Of a DNA stretch of 64,000 nucleotides, positions 63,040-64,000 are shown in pieces. Every line of letters begins with the position of its first letter. The first letter of the stretch is position 1. Under the pieces are notes generated by a model that worked only from the letters and a program-made list of their open reading frames with translations, did not search any database and was not told the origin of the DNA. This stretch comes from Apoderus coryli. Taxonomy: Eukaryota > Arthropoda > Insecta > Coleoptera > Attelabidae. The position numbers were made by a program, and so were the translations under genes. The DNA lies in the NCBI GenBank assembly GCA_911728435.2, contig OU452210.1, positions 2,108,001-2,172,000 on the forward strand. Reading direction: 5' to 3'.

Positions 63040-63900
63040 ATAACTTGAAGAACTCACGCTACAGAACGGTCAGTGTTTCATATGATCGCACAACAATTAC
63101 GTAGCTGAACTTCGAGTTGTTTGAGTTTTATTATTTAATGATGGTCAGCTTCTTTGAGAAATTGAACGATCTTTTCCAATATTATGCTGATATTTGCTAT
63201 TTCCCCTGTCTCGATCAGGCTACTCGTTGCCGATTGCAGAGAATTCAGAACAGTTGTTGCAGGTTCGTGTTTGGACTTCGTAAGTTTGATAGAGTGTCTG
63301 ACAAAATTAACCAACTTGGCTGGCTGCGGGTCAAGAATATCGTGAAGTATCATTATTCTATATTTGTGTATAGGCTTTTGGCTTCATCCACACCACCATA
63401 TCTTCGCGATAAATTGCACTATAGAGGTGACATTATATTAACGTCCAACATAGGAGTAAACTCCATATTTTCCACATCGAACTGCCATTTTTAAAAGATC
63501 ATTTAAATATAACGCTGCATTTATATATAATGGCATTCCTGATAATGTAAAGGAACAGCATGTGAATGTGTTTCGCGGGCACTGTCGCAACCTGTATGTT
63601 GGCTCGCAGTTCCTGATCGTATTATTGATTTCGTGCTACATTGTATATAGGTATAGCGGTATTCTTTAGGTAAATTTTCTCTTTAGGTATATTTTTTTAT
63701 ATTTTTTTTCTCGAATCCTTATTGTACTTATTGTGCATGTTTTTATTACTATTATTATTAGGAGATTATTTATCCGTACTTAGGTTAGGTTGAATAGCTT
63801 TTAGTTAGACTTCGCCTCTAAGGGTTGTATTATTAAACAACGACACTGCTCTGAGAAATCTAAGTAAAGCTGTCCAGTAAAATAAAATCAATACCGCAGT
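63040..63900 (+). mobile_element. LINE family A-like C-terminal end
   Basis: The + strand 63180-63494 encodes DICYFPCLDQATRCRLQRIQ, NSCCRFVFGLRKFDRVSDKI and NQLGWLRVKNIVKYHYSIFV, equivalent to QNSCIRLVCGIRRGERGISA..GWLRMK of the copy at 3886-4269. A frameshift at about 63490 is followed by AAFIYNGIPDNVKEQHVNVF. The 3' UTR runs to the GACTTCGCCTCTAAGGGTTG stretch near 63815; a clear tail is not seen. Confidence 0.7.
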
Positions 63901-64000
63901 TTCACCACCTGTCCATATGGTCGGATAAAACTTTAATGCAGCGGCAGGAATATAAGGACATTCGACGGGAATTCAATGCAAGAGTACAAGCCGGGGAATC

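Noticed and set aside
1..64000. CRISPR arrays, rRNA or tRNA genes, bacterial operons
   Set aside because: No regularly spaced repeats, no rRNA-like conserved blocks, and no tRNA cloverleaf that I could support by eye.

Overview
The window looks like AT-rich nuclear DNA from an insect, possibly a beetle, though I cannot fix the order. The signs are spliced genes with GT/AG introns, dense fragments of LINEs (non-LTR retrotransposons) and Tc1/mariner-type transposons, and two secreted serpins with insect-like exon layouts. There is no sign of bacterial organisation: no operons, ribosome binding sites or CRISPR.

Host genes. Two serpin genes lie head to tail on the + strand. Serpin gene 1 (10760-36296) can be assembled completely: a signal-peptide exon, six body exons, and a last exon carrying the reactive-centre loop and the C-terminal signature. 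All reading phases agree and the product is 442 aa. A second possible last exon (28208-28308) sits 91 bp after exon 7. It would replace the reactive-centre loop and the C-terminal strands with an unrelated 33-residue tail. Serpin gene 2 (46281 onward) has the same exon plan and phases. Its first five exons (276 codons) are present, and the rest should lie beyond the right edge. The introns reach about 10 kb because they are filled with mobile elements.

Mobile DNA, left to right. 0.3-1.1 kb: RNase H end of a LINE. 1.46-1.53 kb: hammerhead-ribozyme-like core. 2.3-4.4 kb: LINE with another LINE inside it. 5.9-7.5 kb: LINE. 7.86-9.95 kb: apparently intact DD41D mariner-like transposon with 340-bp inverted repeats. 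Serpin 1 intron 2 (11.1-21.3 kb): nested foldback elements, a MITE, a 1.6-kb TG...CA element inside a mariner, a mariner relic, a LINE fragment and a DD34D mariner relic. 22-24.2 kb: LINE joined to a mariner fragment. 26-27.6 kb: mariner split by a LINE. 28.3-28.7 kb: inverted-repeat element. 29.0-33.35 kb: hAT-like MITE (8-bp target duplication) split by a nearly full-length LINE. 33.5-35.8 kb: two more LINE pieces. Between the serpins (36.3-46.3 kb): a probable Penelope-like 3' end with a type I hammerhead, two foldback mariner derivatives, and LINEs. In serpin 2 and downstream: a Tc1-like element, LINEs at 51.5-55.4 kb, a TIR element at 55.9-57.4 kb, a Ty3/gypsy-type relic at 57.65-60.3 kb, and LINEs at 60.9-63.9 kb.

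The most interesting signals are the alternative serpin terminal exon, the atypical serpin hinge, the two hammerhead candidates and the several layers of nested insertion. I saw nothing that is clearly a wholly new coding system.
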